Shown here: positions 49,914 to 57,741 of the stretch, in pieces
Layout of the letters: each line of letters begins with the position of its first letter
Position numbering within the stretch: the first letter of the stretch is position 1
Position numbers and translations under genes: made by a program
Source of the DNA: CAZVYS01 sp964630755
GTDB taxonomy: Bacteria > Patescibacteriota > Microgenomatia > UBA1400 > CG1-02-47-37
Direction of reading: 5' to 3'
Assembly: GCA_964630755.1 (NCBI GenBank)
Contig: CAZVYS010000001.1
Location: 1-64,000, forward strand
Length of the DNA stretch: 64,000 bases
Notes under the pieces: model-generated
Database searches by the model: none
What the model was told of the DNA's origin: nothing
Seen by the model: only the letters and a program-made list of their open reading frames with translations

Positions 49914-51326
49914 TTATCCTGTAGGGAGACTCCTTCCAGTTTTGCTGTCCCGATTTGGCCGTTGGCCAGATCTCCTGTCAAGGAGTCTCCCTCCAACTCT
50001 CATTAGAGATCTAGTTACTATGACTCCTGTAAACAAACTAATAATCACTCCAATAAACAAAGTTAAGGCAAAGCCTTTGACCATTCCAGAAGTATTTAGA
50101 AAGTTAAAGTTAAAAGGATTAATTAAGACTAAGCTTGTAATGATTGTGGCAAGATTGGCATCTTTGATTGAGTCCCAAGCTCGACCAAAACCCAATTCTA
50201 AAGAAACAGCAAAAGACCGACCAGCTCTTAACTCTTCTTTGAGTCTTTCAAAAATTAAGATATTTGAGTCAACGGCCATGCCGACTGACAAAATAAAACC
50301 GGCAATGCCTGGTAAAGTTAAGGTAACTGGAATTAATTTATAAATAGTTAAAGTAATCAAACCATAAATTAATAAAGCAATATTAGCTAACATTCCGTTT
50401 AGTCCGTATAGCAAAACCATAAAAAGCATAACTAAGCCTAAACCAATGGCTCCAGCAGTGATTGATTTAGTGATTGAGGCTTCTCCCAAGGTAGCGGAAA
50501 TGTTTTTTTGTTCAACAACCTTAATAGGAACTGGTAAAGCCCCAGCGTTAAGCATGATAGATAATTCTGAAGCGGTTTCGGGGGTAAAGTTGCCAGAAAT
50601 GACGGCTCGACCATCAAGAATTGGCTCGTTAACCATGGGTGAAGTAACTAAACGGTTATCTAGGAAAATAGCGACTGGTCGGTTTAAATTACGAGAGGTA
50701 ATGTCGGCAAATTGCTTTTTGCCTTCTTCTGAAAACTCTAAAGCAACTACTGGTTGATTGGCGGCTGATTGACCCTGAGAAAATTGGACTGAGGCTTTTT
50801 TTAGATCTTTGCCAGTCAAGCCGGTAGAAGTAAAGTTGAAAATACGGGTAAAAGCTGATGGGCTAGCGTAATTAACTTCAGCTGAATCAGTAGCAGTATC
50901 TTCCCTGAAATCTAACTGGGCAGTTTGACCGATTAAGTTAATAGCCGTAGATATATCCTGAATTCCAGGAAGCTCAACAATAATCCGGTATGAATCATCA
51001 TGAATAGAAGTTTGTATTGATGGCTCTGACACCCCGTAGAGATCAACCCGGCGAGAGATAATTTCTTTTGAAGAGTTAATAGCATCAGGGATATCTTCTT
51101 TTTGAAGTGAGGACATATCTGCCTCTAAAACTAGATGAGTACCACCTTGAAGATCAAGTCCTTTTTTTAATTCAAGAGTTCGAGAGTTAATGGTAATTTT
51201 GGGAATATTAAAGTTTATTTCTCGATTTTTAATCTTAAAATTGACTGGAATAGCAGGAAGGTTGAGATAAAGGCAGACTAAAACTAGAAGTATAATAAAC
51301 CACAATCGGCGGACAGAATTTTTCAT
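49914..51326 (-). CDS. secD: Protein translocase subunit SecD
   Basis: The 470-residue protein has one N-terminal helix, a periplasmic P1 region (RTLELKKGLDLQGGTHLVLE, the conserved D1 motif) and five further helices. In these the SecD motifs GMAVDSNILIFERLKEELR and GFALTLFIGVIISLFTGV are intact. The last 30 residues (after RSLMRVG) lie on two palindromic elements (49919-49939 and 49975-49997) in inverted orientation, so the tail GGRLLDRRSG...GRSLPTG is likely to be an acquired C-terminal extension. It overlaps the AbrB-like gene by 4 bases. Confidence 0.96.
   Translation of the reverse strand: MKNSVRRLWFIILLVLVCLYLNLPAIPVNFKIKNREINFNIPKITINSRTLELKKGLDLQGGTHLVLEADMSSLQKEDIPDAINSSKEIISRRVDLYGVSEPSIQTSIHDDSYRIIVELPGIQDISTAINLIGQTAQLDFREDTATDSAEVNYASPSAFTRIFNFTSTGLTGKDLKKASVQFSQGQSAANQPVVALEFSEEGKKQFADITSRNLNRPVAIFLDNRLVTSPMVNEPILDGRAVISGNFTPETASELSIMLNAGALPVPIKVVEQKNISATLGEASITKSITAGAIGLGLVMLFMVLLYGLNGMLANIALLIYGLITLTIYKLIPVTLTLPGIAGFILSVGMAVDSNILIFERLKEELRAGRSFAVSLELGFGRAWDSIKDANLATIITSLVLINPFNFNFLNTSGMVKGFALTLFIGVIISLFTGVIVTRSLMRVGGRLLDRRSGQRPNRDSKTGRSLPTG
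49919..49939 (-). repeat. Palindromic element at the end of secD, copy 1
   Basis: CTGTAGGGA, GAC, TCCTTCCAG; imperfect arms (two mismatches) around the GGGAGACTCC core. It encodes GRSLPTG, the last residues of SecD on the minus strand. Confidence 0.65.
49975..49997 (-). repeat. Palindromic element at the end of secD, copy 2 (inverted)
   Basis: CTGTCAAGGA, GTC, TCCCTCCAAC, the same core as copy 1 in inverted orientation. The two copies form a larger inverted repeat about 80 bases long. It encodes GGRLLD on the minus strand. Confidence 0.65.
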
Positions 51327-51511
51327 TTTTCCGAAATAGAGCTTTCCAAAGACAACTGTTTAGCGCCCTTAAAAGTATAAATTACTTGACCAGTGTCTAG
51401 CTTAGTTTTAACTTTCACATTATCTCCAATTTTAATGCCAACTGATTTAACAAATTTTGACGGGACAGTAACGCCGACTGAGTTGCCGACCTTCATGACC
51501 TTATTTAACAT
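51323..51511 (-). CDS. AbrB/SpoVT/MazE-like small DNA-binding protein
   Basis: The 62-residue protein fits the swapped-hairpin AbrB fold: KVMKVGNSVGVTVPSKFVKS followed by IKIGDNVKVKTKLDTG. This is the pattern of MazE-type antitoxins and small regulators (N-terminal strand, GNS.GV.IP turn, GD.V strand). It overlaps secD by 4 bases (ATGA) and is the first of the secDF operon. No MazF-like toxin is next to it, so it may regulate this operon or its neighbour. Confidence 0.85.
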   Translation of the reverse strand: MLNKVMKVGNSVGVTVPSKFVKSVGIKIGDNVKVKTKLDTGQVIYTFKGAKQLSLESSISEK

Positions 51512-51527
51512 ATGTAAACGCTATTCA

Positions 51528-51545
51528 TTAAGGTCCGGCCTTTAA
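51528..51545. repeat. Degenerate palindromic element
   Basis: TTAAGGTCCGGCCTTTAA, an imperfect 18-bp palindrome with the AAGG..CCGG..CCTT core of the GGTC subtype, lies in the 65-base gap between the AbrB-like gene and the HTH-nucleotidyltransferase gene, so it is probably a relic. Confidence 0.35.
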
Positions 51546-51576
51546 GCTAAAGCTTCAAGAACAGACCTTGCTCCTT

Positions 51577-52161
51577 TCAGGAGACCATCTCCTCTTCATC
51601 GCCTATAAGCATGACTCGACCTGATGAAAGAATTTTTTGTAAAAACGGGTCTCTTCTAGATTTACGGAACTCGAATTCTTCTAAAGTCATTGGAGCATAA
51701 TTAATTTCTTTTTCTCGTTTTGATTCTGCTCTTCGCACTAGTTTATTTAGCTCACTAACGACAACGCTACCGACTAATAATAAATCGATATCGTCGTCTG
51801 CTTTTCGAGGCATTTGACGAGCATAACGACCGGCTAACATGGCAAATTTTACATTTCCAAGTTTATTTTTATGCTTGATAATGTCCGCGCCTAAACCTGT
51901 GGTTTTTGCAACTAAACTAATTAATTCTTGATAAAAAGGATAAGTTTTAATAAAAAAGTAATAAAGCCGATTGGCTCGAGGCTCTTTTTTAACCATGCCT
52001 CTTTCTTCCATTCTTTTTAGTTCTCTTCTAACAGCGTTTATTTCTTCGTTAGTTTTTCTAACTAACTCACGAACGTAATAAATTTCTGAAGGATCTTTAA
52101 GAAAAACTTGAATTAATTTAACTCTAACCTTTGAGACAAATAAATCTTTCAGGCTGGCCAT
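51577..52161 (-). CDS. Winged-helix protein with a MNT-type nucleotidyltransferase domain
   Basis: The 194-residue protein has an N-terminal winged helix (about residues 8-70; EIYYVRELVRKTNEEINAVR as recognition part). A minimal nucleotidyltransferase-like domain follows (about 100-190) with LAGRYARQMPRKADDDIDLL and LVGSV, matching the GR...DxD metal motif of MNT proteins. The serine of the classic G-S motif is replaced. It has a perfect AGGAGG ribosome site 3 bases from the ATG, unlike most neighbours. It could autoregulate or belong to a toxin-antitoxin-like pair; no HEPN partner is adjacent. Confidence 0.8.
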   Translation of the reverse strand: MASLKDLFVSKVRVKLIQVFLKDPSEIYYVRELVRKTNEEINAVRRELKRMEERGMVKKEPRANRLYYFFIKTYPFYQELISLVAKTTGLGADIIKHKNKLGNVKFAMLAGRYARQMPRKADDDIDLLLVGSVVVSELNKLVRRAESKREKEINYAPMTLEEFEFRKSRRDPFLQKILSSGRVMLIGDEEEMVS

Positions 52162-52191
52162 AGGCCTCCTTTTAGGCAGGAAACAATATTG

Positions 52192-53388
52192 TTAATAACT
52201 AACTTTCGTTCCAGTAGGCAGACCAGAAATCCAGATTTTACCTGGGTTAAACTGAACCTCTTTGCCTTTTGAATCATAAAAGACAGTTTTTCTTAGACGG
52301 CTGACTTTACTAAAGGTTCCAGTTTCGACTTGACCATTTTTGATAATCAAGGCCTTGCCTTTACCAATGGTGCCATACAATAAATGGACATTGCCTGGAT
52401 AACCATCGTTAGCTGACCTTTCAGTCATAAACTGAATAACTAAGTTTTTGGTAGTTAACTGTTGATCGACATTTAAGTCCATATGGGGCTTCCCACCATT
52501 GAGGCGCTTATAAAGATTGTTTTCTTTGTCATATTGCCAGCTAACTTCGTACATGGCATCATCCCAAAAATTATAATCTATAGATTGAGTGTCCTCTCTA
52601 TCAGCAAAGTCTGGTTCTTTTTTTGAAAAACTCCAACTAACGTAACCGTCGATCCATTCTTCTTCATCTGGATCAAGATTGGTGTAGTCTCTTTTTTTAC
52701 CAGCTTGCCAAAGTTTTTCTGTGGTACTGTACATGGTATGTTCGGTGGCGACTGTGCGCCCAAGTCTTTCATAATCACGCCAAAAAGTAGGATAGCCAAT
52801 TGAAAATTGATTTAGATCATTAGCGCCTGACCAGCCATAATCTGAAATTTGGCCAAGGGCATTAGCTGGTCCTGGAGTGTTGGCGCCACCAACGTGGGCA
52901 TATAATGGAACGTTGTATTCAGAAGCCCAGTCTAAAAAGTAAGTACGAGCACTTCTGACTGGACCAAGGATAGATTCATAGGCGGCTGCTTGACAGTAAT
53001 ATATCGCCATAAAGCGAGTGATGCCGCCTTCGGCAACTGCTTCGTAAACAATGTCAGCGTCTGAAATGCCAGATTGAGGCCTTGATTCTTCATGGTTCTC
53101 GATCATGACGGCGAGTGGACGACGAGATTCCCAAATAGATTTCTCTGCTTTGGTAAATTTGGCTCCGTTTAATGGACAAGATTCTGATTGTGAACCAGTG
53201 ATATCAATAAGGGCTTTTCTGTTAGAATTCTCGTCGCTTTCCTGATCTTGTTTTCCACTTGGTAAAGGAGAAGTGAAGATAGTGCCACTGCCATAAGCAG
53301 AAAAGACAGCGTAAGATAATCCAGTGGATAATAAATAAATACCTAAGCTTAATAGTATTAAAAGAGCTTTTTTCTTTTTGTTTTCCAT
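52192..53388 (-). CDS. DUF3048 (YerB-like) membrane-anchored protein
   Basis: The 398-residue protein has an N-terminal membrane anchor (about residues 8-28) and a polar linker. The DUF3048 domains follow: RPLAVMIENHEESRPQSGIS, ADIVYEAVAEGGITRFMAIY, GPVRSARTYFLDWASEYN, LYAHVGGANTPGPA and the C-terminal part with HLLYGTIGKGKALI. The function of YerB in Bacillus is unknown. It follows a DUF4446 gene by 16 bases, and both are transcribed together. Confidence 0.92.
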   Translation of the reverse strand: MENKKKKALLILLSLGIYLLSTGLSYAVFSAYGSGTIFTSPLPSGKQDQESDENSNRKALIDITGSQSESCPLNGAKFTKAEKSIWESRRPLAVMIENHEESRPQSGISDADIVYEAVAEGGITRFMAIYYCQAAAYESILGPVRSARTYFLDWASEYNVPLYAHVGGANTPGPANALGQISDYGWSGANDLNQFSIGYPTFWRDYERLGRTVATEHTMYSTTEKLWQAGKKRDYTNLDPDEEEWIDGYVSWSFSKKEPDFADREDTQSIDYNFWDDAMYEVSWQYDKENNLYKRLNGGKPHMDLNVDQQLTTKNLVIQFMTERSANDGYPGNVHLLYGTIGKGKALIIKNGQVETGTFSKVSRLRKTVFYDSKGKEVQFNPGKIWISGLPTGTKVSY

Positions 53389-53404
53389 ATGAATCCTTAA
53401 TTAT

Positions 53405-53866
53405 TTATTTGGCATTTTTAATAGCTTTTTTTTCTTCTTCTGATAATTTAGAGCCTTCGGGTTGGCCGTTTCTAATTGTTTTGGCGTAAAACCGAGTAGT
53501 GTCTCTTGAGTGTAATGAGCTTAGCACAAAACCAGTATCTTTTTCATCTAGTAAACTTAAACTAAAGCTTTGATCGCCTCCTGTTTGAGGAAAGGGATTA
53601 AAACGAACAAAGCCTATTTTTTGGATATGGGCTTCCATGCCTTTACGAGCTTTTTTTAGAGCCGCAGTTAAATTTGTTAAATCTTTTTGGTTAAGATCAA
53701 CTTTGTTTAAAATCTCAGTTAAGACTGTTTTTAAGTCTTTTTTGGTAATATTTTTTGTTAACTTTTTATAATGAACAATCGAGCGGATTAGAAAAATAGT
53801 TAAAACGACTATCCACAATAATAGTCCCAAAACAACCCATTGAATGATATTGGAATCGAGTACCAT
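53405..53866 (-). CDS. DUF4446 membrane protein
   Basis: From the ATG at 53866 the protein has 153 residues: one N-terminal membrane helix (about 8-30), a coiled-coil region (about 35-80) and the DUF4446 domain, HIQKIGFVRFNPFPQTGGDQ followed by SFSLSLLDEKDTGFVLSSLH and YAKTIRNGQPEGSKLSEEEK. Bacillus YhdT-like and clostridial homologues are known but not functionally defined. The DUF4446-DUF3048 pair suggests a shared role at the envelope. Confidence 0.92.
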   Translation of the reverse strand: MVLDSNIIQWVVLGLLLWIVVLTIFLIRSIVHYKKLTKNITKKDLKTVLTEILNKVDLNQKDLTNLTAALKKARKGMEAHIQKIGFVRFNPFPQTGGDQSFSLSLLDEKDTGFVLSSLHSRDTTRFYAKTIRNGQPEGSKLSEEEKKAIKNAK

Positions 53867-53897
53867 ATGTTTTCGATTTTGATGCATTTATTGAGAT

Positions 53898-53925
53898 TTG
53901 TCAACGGGATACAAACAGATATAAT
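53898..53925 (+). promoter_or_regulatory. Promoter of the 53.9-kb small membrane protein
   Basis: TTGTCA (53898-53903), 16-base spacer, TATAAT (53920-53925). Six bases (AATCTT) separate the -10 from the ATG at 53932, so the transcription start would be the A of the start codon: a strong case for a leaderless mRNA. Confidence 0.7.
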
Positions 53926-53931
53926 AATCTT

Positions 53932-54132
53932 ATGACAAAAAGACGAACTAAGAAGCAAAAAATCAAAGCAAGAGAGAGAAAACATATTTACAAATATAAG
54001 CCAGAAGAAAAAATAACTCGGGTTCAAGAGAATGGAACAAAAAAACTAATAATTAAAGATCTATTAAAAACTGTGTCAGTGACAATAATATTAATTGGAT
54101 TGCTGATGGGAATATTTATTTTCTTAAACTAG
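53932..54132 (+). CDS. Small basic single-pass membrane protein
   Basis: The 66-residue protein has a very basic N-terminal half (MTKRRTKKQKIKARERKH) and one membrane helix near its end (about residues 47-65; VSVTIILIGLLMGIFIFL). It is probably tail-anchored with the basic part inside the cell, where it could contact DNA, RNA or acidic lipids. No family is recognised. It has a near-consensus promoter of its own, no leader, and ends 8 bases into the convergent M29 gene. Confidence 0.6.
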   Translation: MTKRRTKKQKIKARERKHIYKYKPEEKITRVQENGTKKLIIKDLLKTVSVTIILIGLLMGIFIFLN

Positions 54133-55206
54133 CAATTTGCCGGCTTTAAGAATTGGCTTGTGATTTACTAAGACGACCGAGCTGCTGGATTTCATTGATT
54201 TGACTAAGTCCCAATGAATAGCGGACTGATTGATGCCACCACCTTGTTTTTCAGGAAAAGCGCTTCCTAAGGCCATATGAATAGTGCCACTAATTTTTTC
54301 ATCAAATAAGGTATTTAACATCGGTTTTGTGATACCTGGATTGGCGCCAATGGCAAATTCGCCTAAACGTTTGGCGCCAGGATCGGTTTTTAGGGCGGCA
54401 TGAAGATATTTTTCCCCAATTTCTGAAGAGGCTTTAACTACTTTTCCTTTTTTAAAAGTAAGACTAACTCCCTTAACCACATGGCCAGATCTTAAAGAAG
54501 GTATGTCAAAGAAAACTTGACCTTCGGCGCTCTGATCATTTGGAGCCCCAAAGACTTCGCCATCTGGCATGTTGTGAGTACCTGAACAGGCTTCAAAATA
54601 CCTGTTAGTAAAACTTAGCTTGAGTTGTGTTTTGAATCCTAAAACCTCAACTATTTTGGCATTGTCTAGAGTTTTTTTGAGATTAGTCAGCTTTTGGCTA
54701 ATTTTTTTCCAATCTTGCAAACAGGCTTTAAAGTATAAATCCTCTAATTCAGTTAAAGACATGTTGGCAGTTTGAGCCATAGATAAACTGGGAAATTCGG
54801 TTAAAACCCAAGGTTTTTTTAGAATTATCTTTCTAAGAGGTGGGTTAACCACTTTTGAGCGAGTCATTAATCTTTGAGGATCAATATTAGCTAAAGTGCG
54901 ATTGTTTTTGGTTGAGTATAAACGAATAATTTTATCAGCCCATTTATAAAGAAAAATGGCAATTTCTGGTTTGTTAGTTAATTGAGAAAGATTTGCGTTT
55001 TTGAAAAAGAAAAAATCAAGGTCTTGATTGTCATATATTATGTGAGGATAAGCACCTTTGGTTAAAGATAGTTTGTAGACTTCCTTGACTAAAGGCCATG
55101 AAGCCTGATTGGCGTTAATTAAAACTTTATCGCTTTTTTTTACTTTAACAGAATAGTCAACTAGTATTTTTGCTAACTTTTTAACTTTTGGATCAGTCAT
55201 AGTCAT
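54124..55206 (-). CDS. M29-family metallo-aminopeptidase
   Basis: The 360-residue protein is of the thermophilic aminopeptidase family (AmpS/PepS). The catalytic metal ligands are in NMPDGEVFGAP, LGEFAIGANPGI and HMALGSAFPEKQGGGINQSA then IHWDLV (Glu, Glu and His residues). Its length is slightly below the family (about 410) because of a shorter N-terminal domain. The start overlaps the end of rdgB by 14 bases, so they are coupled. Confidence 0.93.
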   Translation of the reverse strand: MTMTDPKVKKLAKILVDYSVKVKKSDKVLINANQASWPLVKEVYKLSLTKGAYPHIIYDNQDLDFFFFKNANLSQLTNKPEIAIFLYKWADKIIRLYSTKNNRTLANIDPQRLMTRSKVVNPPLRKIILKKPWVLTEFPSLSMAQTANMSLTELEDLYFKACLQDWKKISQKLTNLKKTLDNAKIVEVLGFKTQLKLSFTNRYFEACSGTHNMPDGEVFGAPNDQSAEGQVFFDIPSLRSGHVVKGVSLTFKKGKVVKASSEIGEKYLHAALKTDPGAKRLGEFAIGANPGITKPMLNTLFDEKISGTIHMALGSAFPEKQGGGINQSAIHWDLVKSMKSSSSVVLVNHKPILKAGKLLV

Positions 55207-55795
55207 GTATTTTAAAGTAATTGACTAGTTTTTTAAAGGCTCTGGCTCGATGGCTAACTTGATTTTTCTTAGAATCTGGTATTTCAGCAAAGGTTTTATT
55301 TAGATCTTTTGATAGAAAAATTGAGTCATAGCCAAAACCATGATTGCCTTTTTCATGTAAAGAGATGTAGCCACGAGAAATACCAGTAAAGGTTTTGATC
55401 TTGTTACTAGATGGATCAAATAAAGCTAAGGTGCATTTAAATTGAGCGGTTCGTTGAGGCTTTGGAACTACTTTAAGTAATTGAAGTATATGGTTTCTTG
55501 CTTGTTGATGACCATGCTTTGCGAATCGATGAGAATGAACTCCAGGTTGACCATTAAGATGGTCTACCATTAAGCCAGAATCATCAGCTAGAGTTAGAGA
55601 TTTTGCAATTTGTCCAAAGCCAACTGCTTTTAAAACAGCATTTTGTTTAAATGATTTACCGGTTTCTTTAATGTTGAAGGTTTTTGGGATTGATGAAATC
55701 TGATCAAGATTGACAATCTTGAAGTTAAGGTTGCTCAGTAGAGACTTGAATTCTTTTAATTTATGCTGATTCCTAGTGGCAATAAGTAGTTTCAT
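55193..55795 (-). CDS. rdgB: XTP/dITP pyrophosphatase (RdgB/HAM1)
   Basis: The 200-residue enzyme removes non-canonical purine nucleotides such as ITP and XTP. Motifs: IATRNQHKLKEFKSLL at the start (the T.N..K.E signature), LADDSGLMVDHLNGQPGVHS and GFGYDSIFLSKDLNKTFAEI, followed by the final SHRARAF helix. It starts 61 bases from the divergent aspartic protease gene. Confidence 0.96.
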   Translation of the reverse strand: MKLLIATRNQHKLKEFKSLLSNLNFKIVNLDQISSIPKTFNIKETGKSFKQNAVLKAVGFGQIAKSLTLADDSGLMVDHLNGQPGVHSHRFAKHGHQQARNHILQLLKVVPKPQRTAQFKCTLALFDPSSNKIKTFTGISRGYISLHEKGNHGFGYDSIFLSKDLNKTFAEIPDSKKNQVSHRARAFKKLVNYFKIHDYD

Positions 55796-55844
55796 TAAAC
55801 ATAAGCTAACTCAAAAAGGTTGGAAACACAAGGTAAGATTAAGT

Positions 55845-55850
55845 TATAAT
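55845..55850 (+). promoter_or_regulatory. -10 box of the retropepsin-like gene
   Basis: TATAAT ends 6 bases (AAATCT) before the ATG at 55857; transcription would start exactly at the start codon. Confidence 0.6.
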
Positions 55851-55856
55851 AAATCT

Positions 55857-56435
55857 ATGCTCGAAACTGATGGAAAATGGAAAATAGTGGCAATGTTAAA
55901 AATGGCTTCTTTGGGGCTGGTGGTAGTGGTGGCAATATTAGTTTTTTTTACTTTTAGAAAAAATGCTCAAATTAATCAAGCTCAACCAAAAACTGGCTTT
56001 GCTAGTTTAATTACTGATGGAGCTGACGGAGCTATTTTAACCATTCCTTATCAACAAACCTTGTATAAGCATTTTGGAAATGCAATAAATCCTCAGGTTA
56101 ATTTACCGGTTAAAACAATTACCGGTTATAAAGAGTTTGAGTTTTTAATTGATTCTGGAGCAGTAGTGTCGGCACTGCCTAATACTTTGGCTGAAGATTT
56201 GGGAGTAGATCTAACAGATCTACCAAGAATTACGATTGAAGGATTTGCTGGACAAAAAACATTTGCTTATAAAGGAGAGTTTGTAGTTAAGATTGGTGAT
56301 GAAGAATCGATTATTCCGGTAGTTTTTTCAGAAAACTCTCAGGCTAATAATATCTTGGGAAGAATTGGGTTTTTTGATCAATTTAATATTGAGTTTAATG
56401 CTGAGTCTCAACAAATAACAATTAGTCATAAGTAA
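55857..56435 (+). CDS. Membrane-anchored retropepsin-like aspartic protease
   Basis: From the ATG at 55857 the protein has 192 residues: an N-terminal membrane helix (about residues 12-34) and a domain with FLIDSGAVVSALPNTLAEDL (active-site DSG with one catalytic Asp). The closing strand is NNILGRIGFFDQFNIEF, typical of single-domain retropepsin/DDI-like proteases, which work as dimers. An upstream in-frame start at 55776 adds only residues from the antisense of rdgB, so I reject it. It is followed by two genes that may form an operon (TIG-domain and C39-like proteins). Confidence 0.82.
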   Translation: MLETDGKWKIVAMLKMASLGLVVVVAILVFFTFRKNAQINQAQPKTGFASLITDGADGAILTIPYQQTLYKHFGNAINPQVNLPVKTITGYKEFEFLIDSGAVVSALPNTLAEDLGVDLTDLPRITIEGFAGQKTFAYKGEFVVKIGDEESIIPVVFSENSQANNILGRIGFFDQFNIEFNAESQQITISHK

Positions 56436-56436
56436 T

Positions 56437-57255
56437 ATGAGAAAAAGAAAAAAAATTCTTCACTGGTTTTATAAGCTTTCCTGGAAAAAACTAATGGGCG
56501 TTTCGATGCTAGCATTAACAGCTGCAGTCCTACCAACTGCCTTAAATGTAGCTTTAAATCCAACTCGAACTAGATCTGAGGCAGCTTTGTTGCCTCAAAC
56601 TCAACCAATATCGACGGAGTTTGAAGTGCCAACTGGACCACCTGCTATCTATTTAGTGGATCATTTCTTTGGAAAACCTGGTGATGCTGTCTTAGTTCAC
56701 GGAGAAAATTTAGGTGGCTTGCATGAAAACTCATGGGTTAGTTTAGCAGGAGAAAAAATAGCGATAGATAATTTGGTTAGCTGGACGGGGAGTTATATTG
56801 AATTTAAGGTGCCTGATACGGCTAAGTCTGGAAGGGTTGAAGTAAGTATTCTGGGTAAACAAGCAAACTGGAGTGGGATGTTTTTTGTAACAGATGTAAA
56901 AACCAAAGCAGAATTAAGATTAGCAGATGGTTATTTGAAGGCAAGCGAAATTCAGGGAGGAAAAAATTTATTAGTATGGTTTTTGATAATTAGAGGTGAG
57001 GGCGAAGTGACAATTACACCAGTTAATAAAGTTAAGGCTACTACTAAAGAAATTGATTTGCCAATTGGGAAAGTTTACCAAGTGAATATTGACTTAAATA
57101 GTGAATTAACTAACGCTTCTAAAGACAGTTTGGTTAATTTGGTAAAAGTAGATAAAAGTGAGGATGTGTTAGTCGGAATTGCTCGAGGTGAACTAGAAAA
57201 TGGCAAAGGCGAACTAGTCCCCTTGCAGGCTCATCCTTTATACGTTAGCTTTTGA
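56437..57255 (+). CDS. Membrane-anchored protein with an IPT/TIG domain
   Basis: The 272-residue protein has a basic N-terminus with one membrane helix (about residues 17-40). An IPT/TIG immunoglobulin-like domain (about 68-155) follows, with the pattern GPPAIYLVDHFFGKPGDAVL then VHGENLGG, SYIEFKVPDTAKSGRVEVSI and a closing GMFFV. The C-terminal domain of about 110 residues is beta-rich and unrecognised. It probably sits on the outer face of the membrane. It starts one base after the protease gene. Confidence 0.72.
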   Translation: MRKRKKILHWFYKLSWKKLMGVSMLALTAAVLPTALNVALNPTRTRSEAALLPQTQPISTEFEVPTGPPAIYLVDHFFGKPGDAVLVHGENLGGLHENSWVSLAGEKIAIDNLVSWTGSYIEFKVPDTAKSGRVEVSILGKQANWSGMFFVTDVKTKAELRLADGYLKASEIQGGKNLLVWFLIIRGEGEVTITPVNKVKATTKEIDLPIGKVYQVNIDLNSELTNASKDSLVNLVKVDKSEDVLVGIARGELENGKGELVPLQAHPLYVSF

Positions 57256-57261
57256 AGCTAG

Positions 57262-57741
57262 ATGCTAAAAATAAAGCCAGAAAAACAAAACACTTCTTAT
57301 AGTTGTGGGCCGGTATCTTTGAAAATGATTCTTAACTATTATGGAGTTAATCGATCAGAAAAAAGCTTAATAAAACTAGCTAGCGCTAGAAAAGGATATG
57401 GATGTGATCCTGATGATTTAGTGCAAGCGGCTGAAAAACTTGGCTTTAAGGCAATATATAAACAAAACAGTTCAATCAAAGAAATAAAACACTATTTAAG
57501 TAAAAAAATACCAGTAATCGTAGACTGGTTTTCACCAACTGCCTTGGGTCATTATTCTGTGGTTGTTGGTCTTGATAGGAAAAATTTAATTTATGCTGAC
57601 CCTCAATTTGGAAGAATTAAGAAAATGAAAGTTGATCAATTTGAAAATAGATGGTTTGAACTAGACGATTATCCGCCAAAAAATCAAGCCAAATTTGCTT
57701 TGAGGGAAATAGTAGTGGTATTTCCGAAGTTAGAAAATTAA
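57262..57741 (+). CDS. C39-like cysteine peptidase domain protein
   Basis: The 159-residue protein is a stand-alone peptidase C39 fold: Gln and Cys in QNTSYSCGPVSLKMILNYYG, catalytic His in GHYSVVVGLD and Asp in IYADPQFGRI. C39 domains normally cut Gly-Gly leader peptides when fused to ABC exporters, and stand-alone forms occur in other roles. It has no signal peptide, so it would act in the cytoplasm unless exported by another route. The small Gly-rich peptide at 44832 is the only peptide-like gene in view, but it is 12 kb away and has no clear Gly-Gly cleavage site. Confidence 0.78.
   Translation: MLKIKPEKQNTSYSCGPVSLKMILNYYGVNRSEKSLIKLASARKGYGCDPDDLVQAAEKLGFKAIYKQNSSIKEIKHYLSKKIPVIVDWFSPTALGHYSVVVGLDRKNLIYADPQFGRIKKMKVDQFENRWFELDDYPPKNQAKFALREIVVVFPKLEN

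Noticed and set aside
49910..49996. Longer SecF start upstream of 49909
   Set aside because: The extra 29 residues are read from secD and the palindromic elements in another frame and match no SecF N-terminus.
51323..52161. Toxin-antitoxin system (AbrB antitoxin with MNT toxin)
   Set aside because: Neither MazF/PemK nor HEPN partners are next to these genes, and the two are separated by 65 bases, so a pair cannot be claimed.
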